From an uncultured Muribaculaceae bacterium (GTDB lineage Bacteria; Bacteroidota; Bacteroidia; Bacteroidales; Muribaculaceae): DNA of 64,000 bases. The notes beneath the pieces are model-generated. The model was not told the DNA's origin and searched no databases. It was given only the letters and a program-made list of their open reading frames with translations. Below, one piece after another: positions 34,359 through 43,128 of the stretch. Location: the NCBI GenBank assembly GCA_910587235.1, contig CAJUKD010000009.1, positions 1 through 64,000 on the forward strand. Reading direction: 5' to 3'. Both the position numbers and the translations under genes were made by a program. Positions within the stretch are counted from its first letter, which is position 1. Every line of letters begins with the position of its first letter.

Positions 34359-36266
34359 ATGGGTAAAATAATCGGTATAGACCTGGGCACGACCAACTCC
34401 TGCGTCGCAGTCCTCGAGGGCAAAGACCCCGTAGTCATCCCTAACAGCGAAGGACGTAACACAACCCCCTCCGTAGTGGCATTCGTCGACGGAGGCGAAC
34501 GCAAAGTCGGCGACCCCGCAAAGCGCCAGGCAATCACAAACCCCAAACGCACCATCTACTCCATAAAGCGATTCATGGGCGAAACCTACGACCAGGTGAA
34601 AAACGAAATCGAACGCGTACCGTATAAAGTAGTACGCGGCGACAACAACACCCCCAGAATCGACATCGACGGCCGCGAATACACCCCGCAGGAAATCTCC
34701 GCAATGATCCTTCAGAAAATGAAGAAAACAGCCGAAGACTACCTCGGACAATCAGTCACCGAAGCCGTAATCACCGTTCCCGCCTACTTCAACGACTCCC
34801 AGCGTCAGGCAACCAAAGAAGCCGGCGAAATCGCAGGCCTCACCGTAAAGCGAATCGTCAACGAACCAACAGCCGCCGCACTCGCCTACGGCCTTGACAA
34901 AACCGACAAAGACCAGAAAATTGCCGTATTCGACCTCGGTGGCGGTACATTCGATATCTCCATCCTCGAACTCGGCGACGGCGTATTCGAAGTAAAATCC
35001 ACCAACGGCGACACACACCTCGGCGGCGACGACTTCGACCACGTAATCATCGACTGGCTCGCCGAAGAATTCCTCCGCGAAGAAGGCGTCGACCTCCGTC
35101 AGGACCCCATGGCACTCCAGCGCCTCAAAGAAGCAGCCGAAAAAGCCAAGATCGAACTCTCAAGCTCGACCTCGACAGAAATCAACCTCCCCTATATAAT
35201 GCCCGTCAACGGAGTGCCCAAACACCTCGTAAAGACACTCACACGAGCCAAATTCGAACAGCTCGCCGACAAACTCATCCACGCATGCCTCAAACCCTGC
35301 GAAGACGCCCTCCGCGATGCAGGACTCAAAGCATCCGAAATCGACGAAGTGATCCTCGTCGGCGGCTCCACACGAATCCCCGCCATACAGGAACTCGTAC
35401 AGAAATTCTTCGGCAAAGCACCCTCTAAAGGCGTCAACCCCGACGAAGTGGTAGCCATCGGCGCCGCAATTCAGGGAGGAGTACTCTCAGGCGACGTAAA
35501 AGACGTGCTCCTGCTCGACGTCGTACCCCTCTCCGTAGGCATCGAAACCCTCGGTGGTGTCATGACAAAACTTATCGAGGCCAACACAACAATCCCAACC
35601 CGCAAGAGCGAAACATTCTCTACTGCCGTCGACAACCAGCCCTCGGTCGAAATCAACGTACTCCAGGGCGAACGTCCACTTGCAAAAGACGACAAACTCC
35701 TCGGCAAATTCCACCTCGACGGAATAGCTCCGGCTCCACGCGGAATACCTCAGATCGAAGTGACATTCGAAATCGACGCTAACGGTATCCTCAACGTTTC
35801 CGCAAAAGACAAAGCCACCGGAAAGGAACAGTCCATCCGCATCGAAGCATCCAGCGGACTCACCGACGCCGAAATCAAACGTATGAAAGACGAAGCCACC
35901 GCAAACGCCGCATCCGACGCCAAAGAAAAAGAACGCATCGACAAACTCAATCAGGCCGACGCCATAATCTTCCAGACCGAAAAACAACTCAACGAACTCG
36001 GCGACAAAATACCCGCCGACAAGAAATCGGCCATCGAAACAGCACTTGGCCGCCTCAAGGAAGCCCACAAAGCGCAGAACATCGACGAAATCGATGCCGC
36101 AATCAAAGAAATCGAAAGCACCTTCGGCGCAGCACAGCAGGACATCCTCAACGCACAGGCCCAGGCACAAGCCGGCGCACAGCAGGCACAGCCTAACCAC
36201 GGCGCAGCTCAAGGCAGTCACGACGACGGCGGCGTAACCGACGTCGACTTCGAAGAAGTGAAATAA
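34359..36266 (+). CDS. dnaK: Molecular chaperone DnaK (Hsp70)
   Basis: A 635-residue cytosolic Hsp70 that binds unfolded polypeptides under DnaJ/GrpE control. The ATPase domain (about 1-383) starts GKIIGIDLGTTNSCVAV and contains IAVFDLGGGTFDISIL and ILVGGSTRIPAIQ. The substrate-binding domain follows the linker DVLLLDVVPLS. The C-terminal tail is rich in Gln/Ala and ends DVDFEEVK. dnaJ and grpE are not adjacent. Regulation may be through the upstream sigma-54-like site and palindrome. Confidence 0.97.
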   Translation: MGKIIGIDLGTTNSCVAVLEGKDPVVIPNSEGRNTTPSVVAFVDGGERKVGDPAKRQAITNPKRTIYSIKRFMGETYDQVKNEIERVPYKVVRGDNNTPRIDIDGREYTPQEISAMILQKMKKTAEDYLGQSVTEAVITVPAYFNDSQRQATKEAGEIAGLTVKRIVNEPTAAALAYGLDKTDKDQKIAVFDLGGGTFDISILELGDGVFEVKSTNGDTHLGGDDFDHVIIDWLAEEFLREEGVDLRQDPMALQRLKEAAEKAKIELSSSTSTEINLPYIMPVNGVPKHLVKTLTRAKFEQLADKLIHACLKPCEDALRDAGLKASEIDEVILVGGSTRIPAIQELVQKFFGKAPSKGVNPDEVVAIGAAIQGGVLSGDVKDVLLLDVVPLSVGIETLGGVMTKLIEANTTIPTRKSETFSTAVDNQPSVEINVLQGERPLAKDDKLLGKFHLDGIAPAPRGIPQIEVTFEIDANGILNVSAKDKATGKEQSIRIEASSGLTDAEIKRMKDEATANAASDAKEKERIDKLNQADAIIFQTEKQLNELGDKIPADKKSAIETALGRLKEAHKAQNIDEIDAAIKEIESTFGAAQQDILNAQAQAQAGAQQAQPNHGAAQGSHDDGGVTDVDFEEVK

Positions 36267-36283
36267 ACAACCCCTCTACCGAT

Positions 36284-36321
36284 AAAAAAGTGCGGATCCC
36301 CACCGGAATCCGCACTTTTTT
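36284..36321. terminator. Rho-independent terminator of dnaK
   Basis: AAAAAGTGCGGAT pairs with ATCCGCACTTTTT around a short loop, giving a bidirectional terminator 17 bp after the dnaK stop. Confidence 0.88.
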
Positions 36322-36338
36322 AGCATCTTTGGCGTTGA

Positions 36339-36479
36339 ATGGGGAAAGACGATGCAGAGCATATCAACCCCGACAATATGGCACGCGATGTGTTCGGCGG
36401 ACGGAACAATAAGGATTCTGTTCTGAAAGCCGACAATTATTGCACGAAATGGCGCGAAATTCGTATCTTTGTGCATTGA
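36339..36479 (+). CDS. Possible small protein of 46 residues (uncertain)
   Basis: An open frame between the dnaK terminator and lepB starting MGKDDAEHINPDNMARDV, with codon choice like its neighbours. A near -7 element CATCTTTG ends 7 nt before the ATG. It overlaps the lepB promoter and contains a TGGCACGCGAT string similar to that in the dnaK promoter, so it could be regulatory DNA rather than a gene. No family is recognised. Confidence 0.22.
   Translation: MGKDDAEHINPDNMARDVFGGRNNKDSVLKADNYCTKWREIRIFVH
36464..36471 (+). promoter_or_regulatory. -7 promoter element of lepB
   Basis: TATCTTTG, 28 nt upstream of the lepB ATG at 36500. Confidence 0.6.
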
Positions 36480-36499
36480 ACACCAAAGAAAACAAGCAA

Positions 36500-38008
36500 A
36501 TGCAAGATAAAACCGACTTCCGCACCGACCTGCTGCGGAGAATATCAGCCACAAAAACAACCCGATGGATACGTTTTGCCCTCGTGGCTGCCATGTTCCT
36601 GGCATGGGTAGCATGGATGGGGCAATGGTGGCTCGCAATATTCCTGATCCTGCTTTTCGACATATACATAACAGGCTACATACCCCTGACATGGTGGAAA
36701 AAAAGCCCTAACAAAACACTCCGCGCCGTCATGAGCTGGGTCGACGCCATAGTCTACGCGCTCGTTCTGGTCTACTTCGTCTTCGCATTCGTCGGACAGA
36801 ACTACCAGATACCCTCCTCATCGCTTGAAAAAACACTCCTTACCGGCGACTACCTGTGGGTCAACAAAATGACCTACGGTCCCCGCGTACCGATGACTCC
36901 GGTCCACTTCCCGCTGGTCCACAACCGTATGCCGCTGCTCGGGTGCGACAGCTATCTCGACCGTCCTGCCGTATCCTACCGCCGCCTGCGCGGCCTGCGC
37001 GACGTCGAACAAGGCGACATCGTCGTATTCAACTTCCCTGCCGGCGACACCGTCACAACCCTTACCGAAGACACTCCATTCTACTACGACGCCCTCGTTC
37101 TCGAAGTAGGCCGCAGCTACATGGCTCAGAACGGGATAATCCCGGAAGCCGGCGAAGCCGACTCCACCGCCGACGCGATAGGCCGCCGGATCGTCCACTC
37201 CGACAAAGAACGCTTCGGAACAGTCAAATACCGCCCCGTCGACCGCCGGCAGAACTTCGTCAAGCGCGTCGTCGGACTCCCCGGACAGCGTCTGAAAATC
37301 GTCAGCGACACCATCTTCATCGACGGCCGTAAACAGCCCGTTCCGGCCGAAGCACAGTTCAACTACGTAATCGCTACTCGCCGCGCACTCGCCGACGACG
37401 ATCTGCATCGCCTCGGGATAGCACGTGCCGACCTCCAGAGCGTCGATGCCGCCGGAGGATCATACATCACACGCACATCTGCCCCCGGCCTGCACTACTA
37501 TTACATACCCGCCACTACAGCCATACTCGACGCCCTGCGCGCCGACGGCACGATGACGGCCGCCGTACGCTACAATGCCATGACCGACATCGACCTGTTC
37601 CCGGCAGGAGTAGCCGACAGCTGGACCCTCTCCGACTACGGCGGCAACAACGGACTCCTCATACCCGCCCGCGGACTGACAGTACCCCTCACTCCCGAAA
37701 ACTGGAAAATCTACCGACGCGTCATACGCAACTACGAAAACCACCCCGACGCCCGCTGGGTCGACGGAAAAGGCGTGGTAATCGACGGAAAGCCCGCACC
37801 CGACTATACCTTCGGCATGGACTATTACTTCATGATGGGCGACAACCGCTATAACTCCCAGGACTCCCGCTTCTGGGGCTTCGTACCTGAGGACCACATC
37901 GTCGGCACACCGATGCGCGTACTGATATCCTTCGACAACGACCGCGGACTCTTCGACGGTAAAATACGCTGGAACCGCATCCTGCGCGACGCCAACCCCG
38001 ACAAATAG
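36500..38008 (+). CDS. lepB: Signal peptidase I
   Basis: A 502-residue inner-membrane serine protease (S26) that removes signal peptides. There are three N-terminal hydrophobic segments (about 24-62 and 82-99). The catalytic Ser108 lies in IPSSSLEKTL, and the general-base Lys at about 255 in NFVKRVVGLPGQ. The C-terminal box D/E is MMGDNRYNSQDSRFWG. Between the Lys box and box E is an insertion of about 170 residues, which explains the length well above the enterobacterial enzyme and is common in Bacteroidetes. The start at 36500 follows the promoter. The WbqC gene starts 4 bp after the stop. Confidence 0.95.
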   Translation: MQDKTDFRTDLLRRISATKTTRWIRFALVAAMFLAWVAWMGQWWLAIFLILLFDIYITGYIPLTWWKKSPNKTLRAVMSWVDAIVYALVLVYFVFAFVGQNYQIPSSSLEKTLLTGDYLWVNKMTYGPRVPMTPVHFPLVHNRMPLLGCDSYLDRPAVSYRRLRGLRDVEQGDIVVFNFPAGDTVTTLTEDTPFYYDALVLEVGRSYMAQNGIIPEAGEADSTADAIGRRIVHSDKERFGTVKYRPVDRRQNFVKRVVGLPGQRLKIVSDTIFIDGRKQPVPAEAQFNYVIATRRALADDDLHRLGIARADLQSVDAAGGSYITRTSAPGLHYYYIPATTAILDALRADGTMTAAVRYNAMTDIDLFPAGVADSWTLSDYGGNNGLLIPARGLTVPLTPENWKIYRRVIRNYENHPDARWVDGKGVVIDGKPAPDYTFGMDYYFMMGDNRYNSQDSRFWGFVPEDHIVGTPMRVLISFDNDRGLFDGKIRWNRILRDANPDK

Positions 38009-38012
38009 CGCC

Positions 38013-38708
38013 ATGGCGCCTCATCCCCTGCACCGCTTCGACCCGTCAGATCCGCCACTGCTACTCCCGCCACAGTGGATGGGTTCCGTGGCATACTATG
38101 CCTTAATGGCAGCATGGCCGCGCGTAGCCGTCGACGCATCCCTGCGCTACGACAAACGCTTCAAAGGCGTACACCGCATGTCCATCGCCGACACCCGCGG
38201 TCGCCTGAGCCTGACAGTCCCCGTCAGCCGGCCGGCAGGAGCATTCACCGCCGGAACCCTGCGCTGGTCCGACGTAACCGTATCCGCCCACGGACGATGG
38301 TGGGAAATCCAGCCCGTGGCACTCGAATCAGCCTACGGACGCACACCATTCTTTGAATACTACATCGACCGGCTTATGCCCCTGTTCGACCAAAACGCCG
38401 TAATCGGAATACCGGTCACCGAACTCGACTCGCGCGCCGACGCAATAATCCGCAAAATCCTCGGAATTGACACACAACTGATAAGCAGCGATGATGCAGG
38501 CGACGACGCCATCGACCTCCGACGCATCGACTTCAGCACCGCACCCCAAGCCACACCCCGCTACTGGCAAGTGCGGGAAACATCGCTCGGCTTCATCTCC
38601 AACCTCAGCATCCTCGACCTGATCTTCAGCCTCGGACCCGAAGCCACGCTCTACCTCCGCGACGCCTTCGACGCATTGAAGCGCCAAGCGGGCGCAACGC
38701 AGCCTTAA
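38013..38708 (+). CDS. WbqC family protein
   Basis: A 231-residue protein of the WbqC family, found in some polysaccharide loci and often next to lepB in Bacteroidetes. Family features seen are the N-terminal LLLPPQWMGSVAYYA, the basic KRFKGVHRMSIAD, and the aromatic WWEIQPVALESAYGRTPFFEYY. Function is not established. It probably shares the lepB transcript. Hairpin-rich DNA (38712-38770) follows. Confidence 0.85.
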   Translation: MAPHPLHRFDPSDPPLLLPPQWMGSVAYYALMAAWPRVAVDASLRYDKRFKGVHRMSIADTRGRLSLTVPVSRPAGAFTAGTLRWSDVTVSAHGRWWEIQPVALESAYGRTPFFEYYIDRLMPLFDQNAVIGIPVTELDSRADAIIRKILGIDTQLISSDDAGDDAIDLRRIDFSTAPQATPRYWQVRETSLGFISNLSILDLIFSLGPEATLYLRDAFDALKRQAGATQP

Positions 38709-38767
38709 CCACCTCGAAACCCGAGGCCCGGATAGCCGGCATCATGACCGGCGCGAAGCTCTCCAAG

Positions 38768-38802
38768 CTAAACTCTCAACTCTAAACCCTAAACTCCATC
38801 CC
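38768..38802. repeat. Heptamer-type repeat remnant
   Basis: Degenerate CTAAACTCTCAACTCTAAAC-type units between two convergent genes, related to the array at 34107. Similar remnants occur at 9069, 41881, 52822, 54346, 55145 and 60370. Confidence 0.6.
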
Positions 38803-38807
38803 CCAAC

Positions 38808-39731
38808 CTACCGCCAGAAAATCAGGCTATTCACACCCTCGGCATTGACCTTGAGCGTGACCCGCGCCGACTCTATCAGCGGAATATTGTGGAACACATG
38901 CCCGATCGGAGCATTGAAAGCCACAGGAAAATCATAATCGGCCACAGCATCACGTATCATACCCTCCATACCCCCCGGATGATTCTCGTCAGGTTTATAA
39001 TCCGTGAACTGGCCTACCACAAGCCCGCGCAGGCGTCCCAGAACACCGCTCAGGCGCAACTGGTAAAGAATACGCTCTATCTTATAGACCGGTTCCGCGA
39101 TATCCTCGATAAAAAGAACCGTATCCGGGCTGATGATATCGTACGGTGTCGAAATAAGCTCAGCCAGCACCGCCAGATTACCACCCAGAAGAATACCCTC
39201 GGCCATTCCCGGACGGTCATCCGCCGTACCGGCGAAAGTATAAGCCGGACGCTCCCCGCGAAGAATCCCGAATAGAGCCGCATTATCCTCGTTGTCCGCT
39301 CCCTCAAGTATATGCGCGGCCATCGAAGCATGTATGCTTTCTATACCCTTGTGCGACATAAGAGCATGAAGCGCCGAAATATCCGAAAAACCTATCACCC
39401 ACTTCGGATCGGCGGCCACCGTCGGCAGTGCATCCACATCTTTCATTATATGCACAACCCCGTAGCCGCCGCGCGAACACAGGATAGCACGCACCTCCGG
39501 ATCGGCGAAAGCCGCCCTCAGGTCTGACAACCGTTCGGCCGCACTGCCGCTGAAAGTGCCGTGTTCGCCGAGAGCATGCGGCATCACAACAGGCTCCCAC
39601 CCCTGTTCGCGCAGCACCGCCACAGCCTTTTCAACCTTCTCGGGAGCTATACGCCCCGCGGGAGAGCATATCGCTATCTTGTCACCGGCGCGCAGAGAAA
39701 CCGGCCGGCGCGCCAACTCGATATTTATCAT
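38808..39731 (-). CDS. S66 family peptidase (LD-carboxypeptidase / MccF-like)
   Basis: A 307-residue serine peptidase-like protein. The S66 family trims murein tetrapeptides or cleaves microcin-type conjugates in the cytosol. Motifs: GDKIAICSPAG at the N-terminus, ILCSRGGYGVVHIM in the nucleophile region, GGNLAVLAELISTPYD, and a C-terminal GHVFHNIPL. The residue right after GGYG is Val where many S66 members have the nucleophile Ser at or near this point, so activity should not be assumed. The ATG overlaps the TrmH-like stop by 4 bp, so the two are coupled. Confidence 0.82.
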   Translation of the reverse strand: MINIELARRPVSLRAGDKIAICSPAGRIAPEKVEKAVAVLREQGWEPVVMPHALGEHGTFSGSAAERLSDLRAAFADPEVRAILCSRGGYGVVHIMKDVDALPTVAADPKWVIGFSDISALHALMSHKGIESIHASMAAHILEGADNEDNAALFGILRGERPAYTFAGTADDRPGMAEGILLGGNLAVLAELISTPYDIISPDTVLFIEDIAEPVYKIERILYQLRLSGVLGRLRGLVVGQFTDYKPDENHPGGMEGMIRDAVADYDFPVAFNAPIGHVFHNIPLIESARVTLKVNAEGVNSLIFWR

Positions 39732-40273
39732 CGTATATCCGTAGTTTTAAGAAAATAATTGAAAAAATGCCATATAGCCACAGCCGTCGACACCGTCACA
39801 TTCAGCGAATGCTTCGTACCTATCTGAGGAATCTCAAGACACAACCCGCAGCGGTCCACGACATCCTGAGCCACACCGTCCACCTCGTTGCCGCACACCA
39901 GAGCATAGCGCCGTCCGTCCTCGGGCACAAAATCGCCAAGCTCCACACTCCCTTTCACCTGCTCCAGGCAGGAAAGCACATAACCCTCGGCCTCAAGAGC
40001 GTCGAGAGCCTCGCCGGTGGTGGGATAATACACCCACTCGACAGAATCCTCGGCACCGAGAGCCGTCTTGTGGATTTCCGCCGACGGCGGCGTGGCAGTG
40101 ATGCCGCAGAGCGCCACACGCTCCACTCCGAAAGCGTCGCACGTCCGCAGAAGCGAACCTATATTGTTGAGCGAACGCACATTGTCTACAACCACAGTCA
40201 GCGGAATCTTACGCCGGCGCCGATACTCCTCCACCGACAGACGCCCCATGTCCCATATCGTCTTCTTTTCCAT
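39728..40273 (-). CDS. TrmH/SpoU family RNA 2'-O-methyltransferase
   Basis: A 181-residue SPOUT methyltransferase. Motif 1 is NNIGSLLRTCDAFG, motif 2 is ALVCGNEVDGV and motif 3 is LEIPQIGTKHSLNVTVSTA, which form the trefoil-knot SAM site. The RNA target (tRNA or rRNA) cannot be decided. It is upstream of, and overlaps, the S66 peptidase gene. Confidence 0.9.
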   Translation of the reverse strand: MEKKTIWDMGRLSVEEYRRRRKIPLTVVVDNVRSLNNIGSLLRTCDAFGVERVALCGITATPPSAEIHKTALGAEDSVEWVYYPTTGEALDALEAEGYVLSCLEQVKGSVELGDFVPEDGRRYALVCGNEVDGVAQDVVDRCGLCLEIPQIGTKHSLNVTVSTAVAIWHFFNYFLKTTDIR

Positions 40274-40288
40274 ATATATTATAGAATA

Positions 40289-40717
40289 TCAGTTGTGGAA
40301 CGTTTCAATAGGAATCATCGGCAACACAAGCCCGTCAAGCGGCGACCCTTTGAGTCTGACGTATAATATACCCCTTGCAGCGCCTACCGTAGTCATTATC
40401 AAACAATCAAGCAAATCCGGATGAGGACTGGAGATTTTCCCTTCGGAATCGACATTTATAAGATCCGACAGCGGCATAACCTTGAACGTCGCCGTCACCG
40501 CGATTCTGGCCAAGGGGGATTCGGTGGAATTATCAAGAATATAATTGGCCCTGAATGTAATTTTCAGTTCATTATCCTCATAATTAGTATCAAATGCCGT
40601 ATTGACCATCACTGAAAGTCTGCTGAGATCGATTTCATCCGGACGCAGCTCGTAACTCACTGCAAACTCTCTTTCGGCAATACCGCTGATTGAATATGCT
40701 ATGGAATTCTGTTTCAT
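40289..40717 (-). CDS. SecB-like chaperone of a toxin-antitoxin-chaperone (TAC) module
   Basis: A 142-residue protein whose C-terminal half (LIMTTVGAARGILYVRL, PLDGLVLPMIPIETF) follows the SecB fold pattern, where a helix carrying R/G is followed by a hydrophobic loop ending in P-hydrophobic-F. It starts 4 bp after the stop of the antitoxin gene, the order known for TAC systems (toxin, HigA antitoxin, SecB-like chaperone). The predicted role is to protect the antitoxin from degradation. Sequence similarity to true SecB is weak, so the assignment rests largely on gene order and the C-terminal pattern. Confidence 0.6.
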   Translation of the reverse strand: MKQNSIAYSISGIAEREFAVSYELRPDEIDLSRLSVMVNTAFDTNYEDNELKITFRANYILDNSTESPLARIAVTATFKVMPLSDLINVDSEGKISSPHPDLLDCLIMTTVGAARGILYVRLKGSPLDGLVLPMIPIETFHN

Positions 40718-40721
40718 ACAA

Positions 40722-41123
40722 TTATGCCTGGAATAAAATAGCCGACGGAGAAGCGGCGTAAGCCTGCGCTGCGACCTGCTTCAACGTCTTTTTCGATTTA
40801 TATTGATATATTATCGGCATATCAGCCCTGACTTTCCTGAAATTACGCGGTTCCACATTGAGTATGTCAATTTTTAATACATCCTCAATGTCGGCAAGCG
40901 TTTCTATTGTGAAATTACGCTCACCCGACAGCCAATCTGAAATTTCCGATGGCTGTTTTCCCATCATTTGCGCGAACTCTTTCTGAGAAAGGCCCGCTGC
41001 CTCAAGGGCATCGGCTATCCGGGCCGCGACAATCATCTTTCTTCGCGTACGCCTGAGCGAACGACTGTCGTTACGCTCCATGATAGCGGCAAGCATGCCG
41101 GATGCTTTTACTTTTTTAATCAT
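40722..41123 (-). CDS. HigA-like antitoxin (XRE helix-turn-helix) with C-terminal extension
   Basis: A 133-residue antitoxin and DNA-binding autorepressor. A central XRE HTH (about 39-90) contains GLSQKEFAQMMGKQPSEISDWL. A C-terminal extension of about 35 residues beyond the HTH domain ends in the hydrophobic YAASPSAILFQA. In TAC systems such an extension is the chaperone-addiction segment. Its start overlaps the toxin gene end by 8 bp. Confidence 0.85.
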   Translation of the reverse strand: MIKKVKASGMLAAIMERNDSRSLRRTRRKMIVAARIADALEAAGLSQKEFAQMMGKQPSEISDWLSGERNFTIETLADIEDVLKIDILNVEPRNFRKVRADMPIIYQYKSKKTLKQVAAQAYAASPSAILFQA

Positions 41124-41592
41124 AGCTGATAAGTTTTAGACCGCTTATACTGCCGTCTTCTTCTACTTTTATATCTTTATCTATTAAGGCCTTATTAAAA
41201 GCCTTGGCTATCTTCTTCACTAACTCCGCCTTGGCATTAAGAGCCGGTGTTTCCTGATATGCACGCGTATGCGGCGGCTTATAGCCGCCGGAACCGAAAA
41301 TTACAGCCGTACGGTCGTAGTAAAGGCAATACAGCCTTATGTGTCCTACTCTCAAGGCAGCAACCCCGTCGCCTGCGGCTCCCTCATTATGCTTGAAAAA
41401 ATCACGCCGACAACCGGTATATTTTGCCATAGTGTCGATTTTCTCATATATTTCTCTCAGTTCATCAGAATACACCTTATTCTCGTCGAAGAATTCCTCA
41501 AGCAAAGTGCGACCGCTTCCTTGTGGCATCAAAGAATATATATGCGCCACAGGACCGCTCAAATCTTCAAACTCAACGATTTCGAACTGCAT
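41116..41592 (-). CDS. RelE/HigB-like toxin
   Basis: A 158-residue toxin of the RelE/ParE superfamily (Gp49/HigB-like), predicted to cleave mRNA at the ribosome. Characteristic features are CRRDFFKHNEG, then DGVAALRVGHIRLYCLYYD and AVIFGSGGYK, with the conserved Arg/Lys in the last strands. The start MQFEIVEFED at 41592 is chosen because the longer frame begins upstream of the -7 element (41612-41619). It is the first gene of the module. Confidence 0.85.
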   Translation of the reverse strand: MQFEIVEFEDLSGPVAHIYSLMPQGSGRTLLEEFFDENKVYSDELREIYEKIDTMAKYTGCRRDFFKHNEGAAGDGVAALRVGHIRLYCLYYDRTAVIFGSGGYKPPHTRAYQETPALNAKAELVKKIAKAFNKALIDKDIKVEEDGSISGLKLISYD

Positions 41593-41611
41593 GTTGTTTA
41601 TGTTCAGGATG

Positions 41612-41619
41612 CAAATATA
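41612..41619 (-). promoter_or_regulatory. -7 promoter element of the TA-chaperone operon
   Basis: Minus-strand TATATTTG, 19 nt upstream of the toxin ATG. ATGC and GCAT flank it as a short imperfect dyad. Confidence 0.55.
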
Positions 41620-41725
41620 GCATTTTTTCTCTGACAAATTAATATATATCCGAATTTTTTAGAAGCAAGACAAACCTACAAACATACCGGAAACCCCACC
41701 CATCTAAACTCTAAACCGGGCTTCA

Positions 41726-41867
41726 CAAGCACCAGGAGGGTGCGCAATCGTGCTTAACCCCATGATTTCATGGGGTAGGCATCGTCCCCACCAAAACAAG
41801 GCTCGGAGAGCCGTCGTCATGACCGGCCGGAAAACCCCGAACGTACGGACGTGCTGCTGCACGTCTG
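41726..41867. repeat. Composite structured repeat, copy 1
   Basis: About 140 bp with, in order, GGGTGCGCAATCG, the hairpin CCCATGATTTCATGGGG, the hairpin GGCTCGGAGAGCC, ACCGGCCGG and the palindrome GTACGGACGTGCTGCTGCACG. It is followed by heptamer remnants (41881-41915). Copies 3 and 4 lie at 46583 and 48657, a short copy at 46445. Confidence 0.85.
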
Positions 41868-41966
41868 AAAACCCGCCAACCTAAACCCTAAACTCTCAAC
41901 CTTAAACCCTACCCACCCTCTTCTCTAAAAAATATTTAATAATTTGCGGGGGCGCAGCGCTTATCG

Positions 41967-41974
41967 TAACTTTG
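41967..41974 (+). promoter_or_regulatory. -7 promoter element of meaB
   Basis: TAACTTTG, 53 nt upstream of the ATG at 42028. Confidence 0.55.
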
Positions 41975-42027
41975 ATTATACCTAACTTGTAATACCTTAG
42001 AGTAGACAACATATAATCCCGCAAGAC

Positions 42028-43128
42028 ATGGAACATCCTGAAAACGATAAATGTTACGCCGGACTGTCCGTCAACAGCGGCGTAGCCCAGCCACCGTCCG
42101 TAAACCCATACGCCGGAAAACGACCCCGACGCAAACCCCTGCCGACAGTCCCGGAAATGGTCGAAGGAATACTGCGGGGCGACGTCACCATGCTCAGCCG
42201 GGCTGTGACACTCGTCGAAAGCCTCGCGCCCGACCACTACGCCCTCGCTCAGGAAGTAATAGAAAAATGCCTCCCCCACTCCGGCCGCTCGCGACGCATA
42301 GGAATCACCGGCGTCCCCGGAGCAGGAAAAAGCACATCAATCGACGTTTTCGGCCTCCACGTCCTGCGCGACGGCGGAAAACTCGCCGTCCTTGCCATCG
42401 ACCCCTCCAGCGAACGAACCAAAGGATCGATCCTCGGCGACAAGACACGCATGGAAAAACTCTCACAGCACCCCGACGCATTCATCCGTCCCAGCCCGTC
42501 GGCAGGATCCCTCGGCGGCGTAGCACGCAAGACACGCGAAACAATTGTCCTCTGCGAGGCCGCCGGCTACAACAACATATTCGTCGAAACAGTAGGCGTC
42601 GGGCAGAGTGAAACAGCCGTCCACTCCATGGTCGACTTCTTCCTGCTCATCCAGCTTGCCGGAACAGGCGACGAACTGCAGGGCATCAAGCGAGGAATCA
42701 TGGAAATGGCCGACGGAATAGTCATCAACAAAGCCGACGGCGACAACATCGGGCCTGCACAGCTCGCGCAGGCACAGTTCCGAAGCGCACTACACCTCTT
42801 CCCCCCGACAGAATCCGGATGGAAACCCGAAGTGCTCTGCTACTCCGGCTACTACGAACTCGGCATAGCCGAAGTCTGGGATATGATCGACCGCTACTTC
42901 GACTTCGTACGCGCCAACGGCTACTTCGACGAAAAACGCCGCCGGCAGGCGCGCTTCTGGATGTACGAAAGCATCGACGAACAACTTCGCAAACACTTCT
43001 ACGACAACCCCGAAGTAGACGCCCTTCTGCGCGACAACGAAACCGAAGTCCTCGCCAACAGGCGCAGCAGCTTCGCCGCAGCCGCAAAGGTTCTCGACTA
43101 CTACTTCCGCAACAAAAACAACCGATGA
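42028..43128 (+). CDS. meaB: Methylmalonyl-CoA mutase-associated GTPase MeaB (ArgK family)
   Basis: A 366-residue G3E-family GTPase that guards cobalamin loading of methylmalonyl-CoA mutase, a step in succinate/propionate metabolism. The P-loop RIGITGVPGAGKSTSID is at about residues 90-106, followed by LAIDPSSERTKGSILGDKTRM, VETVGVGQSE and the base-specificity motif NKAD. The mutase genes are not in the window. The stop overlaps the ATG of the DUF1573 gene (ATGA). Confidence 0.93.
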   Translation: MEHPENDKCYAGLSVNSGVAQPPSVNPYAGKRPRRKPLPTVPEMVEGILRGDVTMLSRAVTLVESLAPDHYALAQEVIEKCLPHSGRSRRIGITGVPGAGKSTSIDVFGLHVLRDGGKLAVLAIDPSSERTKGSILGDKTRMEKLSQHPDAFIRPSPSAGSLGGVARKTRETIVLCEAAGYNNIFVETVGVGQSETAVHSMVDFFLLIQLAGTGDELQGIKRGIMEMADGIVINKADGDNIGPAQLAQAQFRSALHLFPPTESGWKPEVLCYSGYYELGIAEVWDMIDRYFDFVRANGYFDEKRRRQARFWMYESIDEQLRKHFYDNPEVDALLRDNETEVLANRRSSFAAAAKVLDYYFRNKNNR

